Positions 22,400 to 36,900 of a stretch of 64,000 nt of DNA are shown here, one piece after another. Source of the stretch: Sphagnum magellanicum (lineage: Eukaryota > Streptophyta > Sphagnopsida > Sphagnales > Sphagnaceae); NCBI GenBank assembly GCA_021904315.1, contig CM038923.1, positions 2,728,001 to 2,792,000 on the forward strand. Reading direction: 5' to 3'. The stretch's first letter is position 1. Every line of letters begins with the position of its first letter. Made by a program: the position numbers and the translations under genes. The notes beneath the pieces are model-generated. The model was given only the letters and a program-made list of their open reading frames with translations. It searched no databases and was not told the origin of the DNA.

Positions 22400-25300
22400 C
22401 TTTTCTTCTTGAATGTCACCCATGACAAAAATCTTAGTTGTAATGTTTTTTGAAAAAACCTCCCATTCAACATGGAATTGTGATCAACCACTATGCCACA
22501 CTCTTAATTGAAAAAAAAATATAGAATCCCAACTATATATATTTAACATATTGTAATACCCAAATGATTTTAACAACAAATTACTGAATAATTAATGAAA
22601 TTTTAAATTTAAACTTTTTCTCTTAGTTTTTAATTCTGAAATTTCTAGCATGTAATAGGTATAAAAAATAATAAGCAGCCCCTTTTCAAGGTTGTGGAAC
22701 AAATTTGTGTGTCCAGACTTGCTCAATTTTGAATCTCAATACTTGAAGGTCTACAGTTCACACCTAACAATTGAACTTTTTATTTTATTAAAATTTTAAC
22801 ACAAATACTAAATACTTTTTCAAAAAATTGGCAAAACAAAAAATAATTTAATTTATGCCAAATCCATTCAGGTACTACGGTAGTAATCATAATTGAAGGA
22901 TAAAAAAAACCAAATTGAAGCTTAAATTCTCCTTGGGTATCCCTACAAACATTTGTATTTTTTTGAATTGAAGATTAAGTTTCATTTCATTTGTTACATT
23001 TTTTTGTTTTCTTGGAATGATGATCAAGATCACAATCCCAAACTTTGAATCTTTTTTTAATTGCATTCCCAATCTTCATCATGCTCCCCACCTCTATTGG
23101 AAATTTGAAACAAGGTTTGAAAAATCACCTCCATGAACTCAATAGATAATTGGAGTTTATTCCTTTTCAATAACAACTCAAATTTCAACCTACAAAAGTT
23201 TTCTACCAATCATATCCTTAAAAAATCACAAGATTTGTAACAATTATGTGTTTCCATTTCCCCATCATATGATTTGTTATCTCTTAAAGACATGTTATGT
23301 CAACAAAGACATGTGCAACTCATCATACTTTTCAACTATGCACTACCAAACTCAAAGAAACTTCGCAGAATTGTTTAAGGGTATTTAAACCCACCTTAAT
23401 TTTCAAAACTTCTAATAGTGGCATGGAACTTTGGAATACATCTCCAAGAAAAAAACTACATACTATCCATTTGACTACTAAAAAAATTCCATTCTACATG
23501 AAACATGACAAAATAAGAGTAGGTCACTTTCAAAAGAATGCAAGATGTTTTCACACATTTCATTAGTTTGACAACAAATAAATGGGTGGGAATAAAAGAC
23601 ATGTACATGTAATCAAAATGTTAATGTGTCTATTTCTTTCAATCCTTTTCATGTATCAAACTCCTATTTTTACGCTTTAATTTTACATATTGAATAAAAT
23701 AACTTCAACATTATGATTTTGGACAAGTGTTTCATCCACTGTGGTAGCCTTGGAAAGTGTTAAAAGCAAAATTGAGGCAATCACTACATAAGATTTGAAT
23801 TCTTCTCTTCATAAGGAATTTTTCGTACATGGTAAGGACATTGTGCATAGTAAAAGATGTAGAATTGTAAAGAAACTCAAAGATGGTAAAAGGATTTTGT
23901 TTTTGTTTTTGAGCATGTATTTTTAATTTTTGAAACATGAAGCATATGAATAATAAAATGTGTGATGTTTAATGAAGAAATGTGTGCAAGAAATAAAAAA
24001 TAATTGATGCAATTTTGAATGGTAAAAACTTTTGTATTCCTAATATAAGTTATGGACTATGGATTTTGTTGCACAAATATTTCAATAGACAATTTGAATG
24101 TAAAAACTTATACTTACCATTTGGCAACCATCCTTTGGGATGAATTCAAGATAAAAAATCAGTTTTTTTACATTTTGTTGTTGATTTTATTATTTTAAGA
24201 ATAATAGGACAACATGAAAAAAAGTTTGTTTTGTTTTGTGTTTATGTAATTTTCTAATTGATTGAATTTTTTTAAGACAATAATCTAAATAAGGTAATTA
24301 TTGTAAAGGTTTGAATCTAAAGAAGAAGTTTGTTTGACATTATTACAAATGGAGTCCCAATTCATTGGACAATTAATTAAGTTTAGGTTCTAAGGTTTAG
24401 GTTTTAAGTTTTATTTAACAAATTAAAAAAAATTGTGTATTCAAATCACCCTCTTGCCTAGTTATCAACAATGGGTTGCTATAGACATACTCAATTCACC
24501 AATGTTTTTGGACTTGTAAATATAATTTTAGGCTATATATATACTAGTGTGGCTTGTGTCATTGGCCCAAGTGTGAACCCATTACAAAATAGGGAAACTC
24601 AACATGTGAACATTGTTTTGTAATGTATGTATTGATTTTTTGAATAACCAAATATGAAAGGAAAACATGCTTAAATTGAATGGTGAACCTTCAAGTGTTA
24701 CCACATTCTCAACTGAATTTTCCTTCCAAAACCTGGTTTTTGGGAATTTATTTGAATTTTCAGAAATAAAAATCACTTAAAAAATCAATATCTCCAACAT
24801 TCTAAATCCAAATCTTAGCAAATAAATTCCATTAAATCCTGCTCATCAAGATCTTTCCAACAACACCAAAGGCGCATTCCAATTCCTTTGAAAATTTTAA
24901 CTACAACTTAATTTAATTTTCAGTGAAAAAATCATTCAACATTCAAAAACTTTTGCATTACAAGTCCAAATGTCATGGAACCAAGCCCAACACCCTTCTT
25001 CGTCAAGAGCTTTCCAAAGACACCAAGAACACAATCTGAAGCATCTTAATTCATAGGAACTCTTAATTACAAAACAAAACAAAACAAACTACCTTCCTTC
25101 ATAAATAGATCCTATAATTTTTTCATGATATATTTTTAGTTTTAATTTTAATTTTAAATATTTTTATAATCGTACTCTAATTTCATATGCATAAAAATAT
25201 GTATGAATATAATCAACATATAATTGTTGGGATATGGGTTTGATCATTGGTCTTTAGGTAGACAACCCATTGTCTTTGTTGAACCAACTACCATTTAACT

Positions 25301-25999
25301 TTGTAACATAAAAAATCAAAAATTGAATGTATAATAATCACACCAAGATTTTGTTCAATATCAAAATTTTAAATGTATTTTTTTATCATATTTTGTTGAA
25401 ATGAAATAAATGAAAATTTATTTTTTGGATTTGTTTTCAAAAGTCTACACATGTATAATAAATAAATATACAAAATTCCAAATCATTTGAAGAAAAAGAC
25501 ATTTGAATGTCATTGTTTTATTTAACAATTTCAAACACGTTTTTTCATAAATAAATGATTTTATGAGATAATTTGAATGAACTTTCATTTTTTTCATTTT
25601 GATATATGTGCAAAAATAGTTTATGTTTAATATACATAGATTGTAAATAACTTAATTTTTCACATTTCAACCATTTTTGTTAATTACTAATAGAATTTGT
25701 ATTAATTTTTTGAATATTACATTACAAGTTGAAATTATTATATATTTATGTCCTCATATATACATGTATATACCCAAAACCTATATATATATATACATAT
25801 ATGCACATATATGTGTTTGTGTATATAATACGAATTAGGTTCACTACATAATGACATGTTCAACTACAATGTGACTAGAAGATATGAATGGTGAAATGCA
25901 ATTTATTATGGAATCAATCAATAAGACTTTATAGGTGCCTCGGTGAAATTGTCTAATGAATTAGACCCATGATTTGCAATAATGCAAGTAAAATGGATA
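22400..25999. other. AT-rich intergenic DNA, no gene recognised
   Basis: Very AT-rich DNA with TA-rich simple stretches (for example about 25780-25830). No open frame above 90 codons and no recognisable domain or RNA gene are seen. Confidence 0.6.
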
Positions 26000-28250
26000 A
26001 TGCAAAAAAAAAAAAAAAACATGCCTCAAATGGGGATCCAATGTTTGTAGAGGTAATTGGATCAAATAGGGAAATGACATAATGAAATTGTATTAGAAGA
26101 TGATGAATTCAACATGTGCATTAAAAAGAGATGCAATTTTTCACATTAAAACGAATGTAATATATAATGCAGGGCCTGCCAATGATAGAAGAGTGACCTA
26201 CAAGGTACATGACACCTTTAGAAACAAGTTTGGAACTACAAAAAACATTTACTAGGAGAGCACAAAAGTAACCTAATCATCGAGATTGTTAATCCTTTAA
26301 GGAGATGCAATCAATAGTTGATATGAAATTTTGGGAAGAAAATGCAAATGAGGCCACACTTATAATTTTGAGGCAATGGGAGGAAATGATAACATAAGTG
26401 AATTTATAGTCTTATGAACATTGGAATACACATAGTTCATAGTATATTTAACATAGTTCCAAAGAGGAACAAGGCATGTGCATTTTATGGTGGCTCACTT
26501 TGTGAAAAAACAAGAGTCCACAAAAGTCCATTCTACACTATTAAATTTTTGAAATTTTCTAGTACCATGGGTTCAATGGTAATAAGATTGATGTATCAAA
26601 AGTAATAAAGTCCATAATAATAGGAGCCCACCTACATGTTCCAAATATATACACCTATAGAAAAAAATTGAAATTGAAAAAAATACAACTACGTTAGGGA
26701 CTTATGAAAATATGGCTCAATTTTGACAACTCAAAAATCTCTTTGAGGGGAGACTTTCACATAAAAGTTTATTATTAGATGTTACACCATGTATTGAATC
26801 CCTATAGATAATTTGGAAGGGAATCCAATATGAACCTTTTTATTTTCTACCATTCCAATTCATTAATCAATCCATATTTTTGTACTTCAAAAGTTCATTG
26901 TGAAAAATCGGTGTACTTTTATTGAAAAATAATTACATATGTGGGTCCAACCATGCTATAAGGAACCACATGTGCCCCTTTAGACCACTATTTTCTCATT
27001 GTTTTTTGAAGAATATTATTTGAATATTTTAATAAGTCTTTCAAAAAAACATTTAAAATATATTTTTAAAATTATATTATTATGTTAGGGTGTATATTAA
27101 AGAAATACCAAAATGTGTCATTAAAAAATATTTTCAAAATTTTCTTTTAATGCCAAAATTATTTTTAAATAGTGGTTACAAATATTTAAAAATTTAAATT
27201 ACGAAATTTTTACTCATTATATTGATTCCAAATTTTTATGACATGTACATAATGTATTCATAATAACAATATATAAAAGATTATTCTATTTATTATTTTT
27301 CTTACAATCCAAAATTCAAAAATAAAATAGTGGTTACAATTGTTAATTGCACATGTTAATATGACTGCACCCAAGTATTTGCATAATCAAGTTATTAATG
27401 TATAATCAATTTCAAATGATCAATTTAATTCAAAAAGTGAGCCACCTTAGTGTGCATTCACCCAACAAGGATGGCAAGAACCAAGATTAAAGGACATAGT
27501 GTTTACTTGGTAATTTGTTTTGCTTCGTTACAATCAACCACTTGAAGAATGGGAAGAAAATTTGGATAATGATAAGGTTGGACATGCAATGCAACAAGTT
27601 GCAAAAATAGAATCACAATAAAAATACCTAGAGGAACAAATGTATGTAACTAGAACAATATATTAACATAGAGATTGGAATTGCATTTAGAACATGTGAT
27701 TCAATCCCTACTTACCTTTAGTATAAGTCTAAATGTAGAGAATAATGGAAACAAATTACAAAACAATGAACCAAGAATCAGATGGGATTAACATGGAAAA
27801 TGGGTTTGGAACAAAGGAATCCATAATCTAAATAATGTACCAAGACTATACCAAACCAATCTAACTATTGTCAACAACAAGGACATGTGACTATTGATAG
27901 TCATTTCATTGAAGAATCTATGAAAAAATGCCTCCCCAAAATTATACCAAATCTTGAACATAAGATTACCATCACCATTGGATAGTTGTTGAAATTATCA
28001 TTAGATTTGAACATATTTTTCCCCTAACTTGCCAATTGCAATAAGGGTTTTCTCCCTTTTTTCCTTATTTCCCTTCATTAGTGGGTGCACATCCAATATG
28101 ACCTTATTATTGTTTGCATATGTGGAACTTTCTATGCACATTACCACAACTCCAAGTGTTGGATTAATGTGTCCCACTCCATCCATGCTAGCAATTGTTA
28201 TTTACAGATACGATAAAAGTTTAACTCTAAATAACATAGTCAAAAGATAA
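26000..28250 (+). pseudogene. Possible heavily decayed retroelement gag-like region
   Basis: This is a weak call. Fragments on the plus strand read as charged, Glu/Lys/Gln-rich peptide (LEEWEENLDNDKVG near 27540-27580), and at about 27860-27890 a CQQQGHV motif resembles half of a CCHC zinc knuckle of a Gag protein. Stops are frequent, no second cysteine partner is clear, and no long terminal repeats were found. It could equally be unrelated AT-rich sequence. Confidence 0.15.
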
Positions 28251-30325
28251 TCGTCGACTTGATGTTGGAGAAAGTTTGTTAAAGAAAGAATACATTCATA
28301 TGAAACTTGAAGAAGGTTACCACATAAAAACCCTCAAAAGACTACAAAAGGGAAGGCAATCTTCAATGATGATCATGAGAAAGGTAACCTTACCTTCCAA
28401 CATAAAATTTAAAAAATGAAACAAAAATAAAGACTAACTAACATTTATAGTTATTTAGGGAGAAGGTAGGCAAGTAAACTACCTTCTAGCTTCAAGCTTT
28501 TGTGCCTCTAAAAAATATTAGTCGAAAAACTAATGTTTTTTTCCTTATTGCCCTACTTGTGGTGAATTGTTGCCTTCCAACTAAAGTATTGTAAGCAAAC
28601 TACCATTTTTCAAAAAGCTAGTTCCAAAATGTAGCCTACAAATAGAATACACTAATATGAAAACTACAATATTCAATTGACATCAAACTATAACAAATTA
28701 CCCTCATTCTAGAGGGAAAGTAAAGCAACAAGAAAGATAAAGAAAGGTGGAAAACACCATGATGCACATAAAGACCTACATTTCAACACACCACTTTCAT
28801 TATTATTCTTTTTCATAAAACGTTTTTCTCATGTATTCATCCAAAGTTCTTCATACAAGAGTGATAGGGGGTCCATATCTTCAAATCCCCTTTTCACAAG
28901 ACCACACAAGGTCCATACTTTTCCTACCAAAATCAAAATAAGTTCATTTATCCTAATCCATTCACAAATCGCTCCTAATGATGATTGGTAAACAAATATC
29001 GATCGCCCATCTGAATGGGCAAATAATCCTAATTTGGTTTCATCTTCAAGATAAACTAGGGGAAATTAAGTAATCTACCAATAGTAACTATTTAATTATT
29101 AGGATGCCCATATGATTAATTAGTCTAGGTGGAATTCCTACCTTTAACATCACCCATTGCACTTACAATTAATTAACATTAATCACAATAAAAACCCCCA
29201 ATTTATAATGGTGGTATTAATTCAAGTTGAAAATGGTGATGAAACCATTTTGGAAAAAAACAAATTCATGTAACCAATGAAAAAGTTAAAAAGATTTAGT
29301 TTTTTCCTTTTGGATTTGGGGGGTGGGAAATGGGGGTTTTTTTTTTGGTATTATATTTGTTCCCAAAATGTTCCCATCAAAATCCCAATGTGTTCCTTGA
29401 TGTGTTCCCAATAACATTTTATTGTTCAATTCCCATGTATATAAGTTGTAAAGGGGCATGAATAAGTACCCCCAATTTATGAATATACACCCATAGTTCA
29501 TGCCTTTGCCATTAGCCTAGGCCAAAAATGGCAAAAAATACAAGTAGGAAAAAAATAACCTTGTAGCCAATGAGATGGGGCATGAACCCAAGACCCAAGT
29601 TTTTTTTTTCCTTTTATGGGAAGATGGGGATGTTGAGTTTTTTTTTTCTTCCCATGAAATTCCCAAAATGTTCCCCATGTAAAGAAAGGTTACAATGGAG
29701 GTTCTTTGAACTATATGGCCAAAGTTCTCAAAAATCATTAAGAATTCACACTAGGTTTAGGGTTTAGGGTGTTAGTACATTATCATGACATGAATCTTGT
29801 ATATTTTGATATGAAAATCTAAATTTTCTAAATTCAGATCTAACCAAAAAATATAGATTGAAATGAAAATGATATATTCATTTATTTGTTCCAAATTAGT
29901 TTAAACAATTTTGTATGATGACATTAGGAATGAATACCCAATTTGATAATTGAAATTTTGTTTTGCTAATGGCATAAAATATAATTGGGACATTTTAGCT
30001 CTTGGATTTGAGATTGATGAATATTTAGTTAATTGGTGGGTGTATTTTTTTGAATTCTCTTGCAAATTTTTATATTTTTTTTCAACATATTTGTAGTTGG
30101 ATGTGAAGTGAAACTTATAATCAATATGATTTGAAAAAAAATCATATATATATTTTTTTTTATTTAATGTTAATAATAAAGACAAGGGCTTGGAGTAAGA
30201 TTTTATAATGTAGATTCATAATTAAACATTTTCAATCTTATTTTGAAAGTATGATCATCATTAAAAGATTATGTCATATAACATAATAATAAAAATGACA
30301 TAACATAAGGCTGTCAAGTAGTAGC

Positions 30326-30363
<38 letters not shown>

Positions 30364-30754
30364 TGGTTTTAGAAAATTATTTTCATATTTTGTTTATAGC
30401 CAAATTTTGCTAAATGTTTTTTTTTCTATGTATCATTATATCATTTTGCCATTTTGGCTCCAACACAAATTTGACCAAAAAGTTCATTGCATAAATTATT
30501 ATGATCAAATAGACAACACACCCCTTGCCCCTATTTATATGTCATACCATGCCATGCATTAATGTCATGTGACAATACATTAATGAAAATGTCATGCCAT
30601 AATACATTAATAAAAAAAGATATATTCAATTTTAAAGTTATCAATTATATTAATGTATATTATAACCCTAAAACCCTTGTCAAAGCCGGGTATATTTATT
30701 ATATTTTACCCTTTCCCAACTTTTGTAATTTTATTTTTTAAGGACCTTTTGTGT
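28251..30754. other. AT-rich intergenic DNA, no gene recognised
   Basis: No gene is supported. Two poly-T-bearing blocks with shared words (TCCCAAAATGTTCCC at about 29361 and 29661) suggest an old diverged duplication. A degenerate telomeric repeat occurs near 29760, and a perfect AGGGCCGGCCCT palindrome at 30755-30766 marks the change to the HUS1 gene island. Confidence 0.5.
30329..30359. repeat. (TA)n microsatellite
   Basis: An uninterrupted run of AT dinucleotides about 30 bases long in intergenic DNA. Confidence 0.95.
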
Positions 30755-31113
30755 AGGGCCGGCCCTTATTGTAAGGCACTTGCCATCAAAACCTGGCGAT
30801 CAGCTTATGCTTGGGTTGAAAACGTGTAGAGAAGAACACGGAACCCCTTCCCCTGCGCAGATCTCCAATCCTCGTTCTGGCGATGGGGTAGCTCTCGGTT
30901 GTGAAGAGAAGAAGAAGAAGAAGATTTGTGTTCTTGTTCTAGTAGTGACGATTTTGGCGAGGAAAATTTTGTAAGTTTGTGTTAGGTGTTCATGAGGACT
31001 TGAATTGAAGGTGAGCTAATCTTGTGCGATGACGCAAAGAGCGCTTCGGTTTGCTAGTTTCCGAATCCGGTTTGAAAGGCGCTTACCCGAGGTTCTTTTG
31101 TTTTTTTTTTTGT

Positions 31114-31122
31114 GGCGGGAAA
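31114..31122 (+). promoter_or_regulatory. E2F-like site upstream of HUS1
   Basis: GGCGGGAAA matches the E2F/DP consensus (TTTSSCGC family; here TTTCCCGCC on the opposite strand). It lies 122 bp before the HUS1 start codon, in the GC-richer leader region. E2F commonly drives replication and DNA-damage checkpoint genes at G1/S, so the position is sensible. It could lie in the 5' UTR since the transcription start is unknown. Confidence 0.5.
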
Positions 31123-31243
31123 CGTTGCAGTCGAGTGCTAACTTGCTTGCAAGCTCTTAGCAGAGAAAAGTCCGGGTCGGTTGAGATAGGAAGGCGGTGA
31201 AGAAGAAGAAAAAAAAAACGGTGGACGAGCGCAAAGCTTCCGG

Positions 31244-33996
31244 ATGAAATTCAAGGCTATTCTTACCGACTACGGCGTCGCACTTTTGGAACGCCGTATG
31301 CTCTTCTCATCTTCTCTCTGTCGCATGCATGCCAGTGTGGTTCCTTGTGCTTAGAGCATCTCCAGCTTCGCTTGCTCTGTTCTCTTGTCGTCATTGTTAT
31401 CGATGTGTATGCCATCTCTGTCACAGTAACTTGTTTTGAGACTCTTTGTGAGCGTGAAACTCCAAGGGTTCCAAAACATTACGCGAAATGCACACATGTG
31501 AGATGCAGTCTTCTCATGATTGGCTTAACTAGCGATCAGACGGAGTCCATAGAAGCTCTGGGCAAACATATCTGGGAAGAAAAGCTTAGAGTCCTTGAAC
31601 TTGCAATCACACTCCATCTTGCTAAATCATTTTTTTTTCCTTCCTTACATTTGCATTTCTGAGAGGAGAATGGGCAATTCTGGATGTGGCGGCAGGTTTT
31701 GTACCAGCATTTGAGAAAATTGGCAAGACATGCCACGTGTATTTGACCAGGGTTCATATCACTCTTCTGCACAATGTACTGAATGCAGATGGTGTGCAAG
31801 CAGTTGCTCAGTTCTCAAGGGTTTTGCAACACTACACCTCTTTTTGTCATAACTTTGCTTTGCTTTTCTGCTCAGCTTTGCCTATTGCAGCAAATCTAGT
31901 CTTGTATTCATGTTCTGTCAGCTGTGGACAGTTCTCCCTCTTTGTGCATTTTTGAAACATGATGAGGAGGATTGCAATATAGAGAGACCAGAGCAACCAG
32001 GAATTGGTTGAAGATTCAGGGGAGGCACGTAAAATTGGGAAGAGGATGGGGGCAGGAAGTGATTTTCGATGATTACCAGATCTCAAGCCAGAATGACGAT
32101 CGCATTGCATTCACAGTGGATTTGACCTTGCTGTCAAGAGCATTGAAGAGCAGTGTAAGCATGGATGGTGACAAGTTGCTTGTGAAACTTGTAAGAAAAC
32201 GACCCAGTCTTGCTGAGGGACGTTTGCCCTATCTAACCTTTGAAAGTAAGGTATGCAGTCACAGAAGCAACCATCTTTGTTGATTATGGCAGTTTTGTAC
32301 TTGTCGCAAGCAATCCACGGAAGTGCTACTGCTCGAATTTCAATTTTTGAGAGCAATTCTTCTTTCAAATTCTGATCATACAATCAAATGTGTTCTATGG
32401 CAGGGTCACAGGTCTGCCATCATCCAGGATGTTCCAATTTCTCAGCCTCTAAACCGCATTGATGTTCAAGAACTGCAGTCCAGTCTTGACATGGCACAAG
32501 CGTTGCCTCGGGTGCCAACTAGACTCATGTTGCTTTCTGGGCAGTTGTGAGTTCTATGTTGTGTTGATCTGACAAGAAGCCTGTGATGAGTGGTTACTTT
32601 CTTTAGGTGTATATCACTTGACAGTCACAGTGTGATTCAGGGTTTTAATGTTTGACTGCATGTCCATTTCAAAACCACTTTGCTACTGTGTGTGGAACCT
32701 CTTTGTGACTTACTGGAACTTCATGTTTCTTCAGACATTAGTTCAAGTCCCAGATCTACAACAGCTCCAAGGCTTGGTTGATCGCCTAGGGAAGGTGGGT
32801 GATGTTCTTGAAGTGGGCGTTACACAATATGGTGACCTCCACCTCCAGGTCTCCACACCAATGGTGTCAATTGGCTCTGAATATCAAAAATTGCGGGTGA
32901 TTGGAGTACGAGGTGTGTCTCTTTCTGGGGGGCCACTAATTGTTGGGGTTTCTTTCACCTGCTGTCTGTGATGTGTCTCATTCCTGCAAATTGTATAAGC
33001 TGTGTTAATGCTGTCCTGAGTTTTCAAACTTGGGTACTTGCCCAATAAGTCACTAAAGTTTACTTCTTTCAATGAGTTTGAACTCATCATCACTCATCTT
33101 GTAGGATACCAGGTTTTGAACAGGCCTTTTTGTCTATCATGCCATGGACAATGAAATTAATAATATTTTTCATCTCTGGACGTTCTTCTGCATGTCGTGT
33201 GTGAATCTTGAAAGTGGCTGTAAATGGCTATCTGAAATTTCAGGATCTTGATATTCAAGTGAGTTTCATGGTTTTTCCAGCTGAGCCTTCTTCTTCAGCA
33301 GCTTCAAGTTCAACAAGACGACTCCAACTAGCCTTGCAGAAAGAGGAGGCATCAGCAGTGGTATGGGACTACTTTTCAAATGCTTATAGAAGTACTCTGA
33401 AAACTTTCTTTGGTTAGTGCCAGGAGAGGATAAAGGGGGTAAAGGTGTTGGCACTTGGTGGCTTAGGATGATGATTCTAATCTTCTGTGCAGAGTGTCAG
33501 TATGAAGCACTTTGCTAAGAGCCTGCAATGTTACCTCACCAAGCCAGATGCATCTTTCTGTGGTAAGTAAAGGTCCGCATATTGGCTACTTATTAGCTGT
33601 TTCCTAAACACCTGTTATGACTATTAAGTAGACAGCATTATACCACCACTGCAAAGACTTTTGCAAATCAAACAGTCTGCTCTTGAATCACAAGTGCTAG
33701 ATTATTACCAAGGTCTCTGGTGCTCTTTGAATGTGCAATTCCTGTGAGGGAAGAGCTGCAATAGCTGATGGCTTCAGATGTTACCAGACATCTGTCGTAC
33801 ATAAAGTTCTTTCCAATTGAAAAGCTTTGAGTCTTGGCATTGACATTTTCTTGGTATATTGAGTTTGGCAGGTGTGGCACCAGATGATGCATGTCTTTTG
33901 ATGCTGTTTCAGTACTTCAAGCCTGGGACTCGCCAGACCGACAATACAATTAGCCTGCACTATCGCCTGCCTGTTCTGGATCAGGGCAGGCCATAA
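31244..33996 (+). CDS. HUS1: Checkpoint clamp subunit HUS1 (9-1-1 complex)
   Basis: HUS1 forms the nuclear ring-shaped RAD9-RAD1-HUS1 clamp that is loaded at DNA damage and activates ATR signalling. Eight exons join in phase: 31244-31295, 31696-31820, 32056-32250, 32404-32511, 32735-32912, 33281-33360, 33493-33562 and 33872-33996, giving 310 residues, the size of plant HUS1. The start MKFKAILTD is the conserved HUS1 N-terminus. Other family blocks are FVPAFEKIGKTC, YQISSQNDDRIAFTVD (exon 3), AIIQDVPISQPL (exon 4), TLVQVPDLQQL (exon 5), SMKHFAKSLQC (exon 7) and the C-terminal ISLHYRLPVLD. The donor of exon 4 (CGG|GTGCCA) is weak but is supported by alignment. Exon 6 (Ser-rich AEPSSSAASSS, a variable linker) is joined by phase. 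Confidence 0.92.
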
Positions 33997-36900
33997 TAAA
34001 AAAACTATATGCTTACCCATTGGAGTGTAGAGTCGACTGCGGTGGAGTTCACATGGTTTCTCAGAATGCATTTGGAGCATATCTTTTTCATCACGGGGCA
34101 ATGTGATAATGTCCACAAAAGAAAGTACAACTTCTGGAAGGTTTCTCATGTTATTTGTGAAACTAATGAGAAGCGGCAAGATGATTGCAAGTCATTGTGA
34201 ATATGAAAAAAAGGTAAAAGGAAAATCTCCCTGTATATTCTCCTGGCATTTTGCCGCATCAGATTTTTGTGTGAGCACTATGTGATACTTTGTCACTGGA
34301 GAGATCTTGGGGTCTGATCTTGATGAGAAAACACAGTTCAAAGACTTTTAAATGAACCAAAATTGGAACGGTCCATCACACTTAACCAAAACTCTTGAAG
34401 CTTCTTAAAACTCATGAAATTGAAACTATTTGAACATTTTTTAGATTTTCAAGAATTATATAATTAACCAACATAAAGAGTATCATGATTAGAATTTTTT
34501 TCTCCCAAAATTATCATAGGAAAATTCATTTTGATATTTAAATTAATATTTTTCCAAACCAATTTTTAATCAATGTGTTTAAAAAGGTTTAAATGTTGGT
34601 GATATGAACTCAAATATGTAATTGTATAAACATATAGTGAACTAAAAATCCATAATTATAATTTTTCATATGATTATTTTAATTTTCATAATCCATTTAA
34701 AGTCATTTAAAACTAAACCTTTTCATTATTTTAATCTATTTTTCATTATTAAAAAACTTCATGTGTTAACAAGTCAATTCAAGCTTATAAAAACCAACAA
34801 TGCACCTTTAATTATTAATTAGATCATTACTTATCCCAAAATATTCCTAAAACATCTTAAGAACATTCAATTCGCAAATTGAAAAAATACATATTAAAAA
34901 AAATTTATGACACAAAAGGATGTTGCATTATATTATTATGCAAAGATGTTTTTACAAAATATCCCAAAAAATATTTCATTTCCAAATCATTTCAAAATCC
35001 ATTAACTAATGAAGAACATTGGATATAATGTTTTTGAGTATTTTTATGTAGAATGAATATAATGACAGAAACACATGCACATAACTTGATAAATAACAAT
35101 TGTGAATCTCACAACAATTAAATAGTTGACACACATTACTATTGTCACTTCAAAATCCAACATTTAAAAACTTATTACAACAAATTATTATTTAAAAATG
35201 AAAAAAATTCTAAATGTGAAATGACTAAAAATTATTTTAAAAAATAAATGACAATTTTTATATCAAAAGGTTTTTTAACCATTTTAAAAAATATTCTTTA
35301 TTTGATGGTGGTTTATTTTAATTTTTGATTTTCACATGATTATGACTTTGTTTTTTGGTTTGGCAATTGTGTCACCATTTCAAAATTTCACTATGAAACT
35401 AATATTTTCTTAGAATTCATTCATAATTTATAATATGATTATCATTAATATGACTTTTATTTTTATTTCTTTTGAAACTTTTTGTTGTTTTAAAATTTCA
35501 TTATTTTTTCCAATTTTTGAACTTAAGGTTCAAGATAAGGGTAAGTTTGTCACCAAATTGAATTTTTCACGAAATAATGTTTTTATTTTTATTTTTAAAA
35601 CTTTCAATGTTTAACTATTTGTTAATGAACAACTAGACATTAGAAAAAAGAAAAAAAAAGGTAAAGTTGATCAAATATAATAGTAATTAACAAAAGTGAA
35701 AACAAAACGTTTCAATGCCTTTTAATGTAATATTTCGTACAAAGGTGCATAATGACCTTTTTACGAATTCACAATAATGGAAGCATTTATCATTATTCCT
35801 TGATGAATTCTTGAGGAGGAATTCATGGAAGAATATTGATGCTTAGATAATGTTCAAAGGTTTACTTTAAGCTCATCCCACATGTAATGTAAATGCCATT
35901 GTAATTGTTAGATGTGCTTAGTTGTAAGTTTCATGAGTTTTAAATTATAAAATAATGAAATGTTAGATAATTTAATAGGGTCAAGGAGTCTAAGAGTTCT
36001 GATAACTTATAAAAGCTCGAGTGAATCAAGATTTGTAGACATCCTTTGATCCTAACAAATTATCTTGAGCATGATTATTAAACTGTAATACAAGGAAGTG
36101 CTATTGTCATAATTTAATATACTCAAAGAATTTAGAGTTTTAATCAAGCTACAATTTGCTTGAATCAAGATTCTAATGCATCCTTTGAAGGTATTCAATT
36201 AGAATGAACACATCATAAACTTATTTGAATGTTGATATTCCATATGAATCTTTTTAACGTCTGACAACTATTAATATTGCCAGATTTGTCATAACAACAA
36301 AACGAGGTATTAATCTTGTTCATTGTAACAAACCCAAAAGATGAGAATGAAATTCCTATAATCATATGGGTTAATAAAATGACAAAAACCCAGACTATTG
36401 GTTCTGAAAAACATTTGTCCTCATATCTTATTAATAATTTTTTTTATTCAACTCTTGTTTCACCTAGTCACATCAATATAAGATTGTAAATCATTTTTTT
36501 TACATCCTAATACATAAAGAATCAGCGAATCTCTATACTTCTAGGCCTTTGCTGATTTCATTAAGTTCACATCTCAACTACCATAGTACCTAACCTGGTC
36601 AAGCACTAATTAATTATTTTTTTGAAAATTTCAAAAAATTGGAAAAATAAATGCCTACCATGCCAAAAAACTGAATAAAGCTCTCAAGCACTTCAACTTC
36701 CATTCATTGGGACTAGTAGGAAAGATATAGAAAAATGGCAATCTTCCCTAAGAGTATTTAGCCAAATCTAGCTATTAACCAAATATGAAGTTCAAATTTT
36801 TATTCAAAAATATATATGGGTGTATTTTGATTATCAGATTTGGCAGATTTCAAATTAAAATTATTTTTTTGGGGGTGTTCAAATGTGGTCCCACTGGGTT

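Noticed and set aside
22081..22453. Overlapping open frames of 95-114 codons on both strands
   Set aside because: They result from the repeated GGGCCC and CCATGG words and encode low-complexity peptide.
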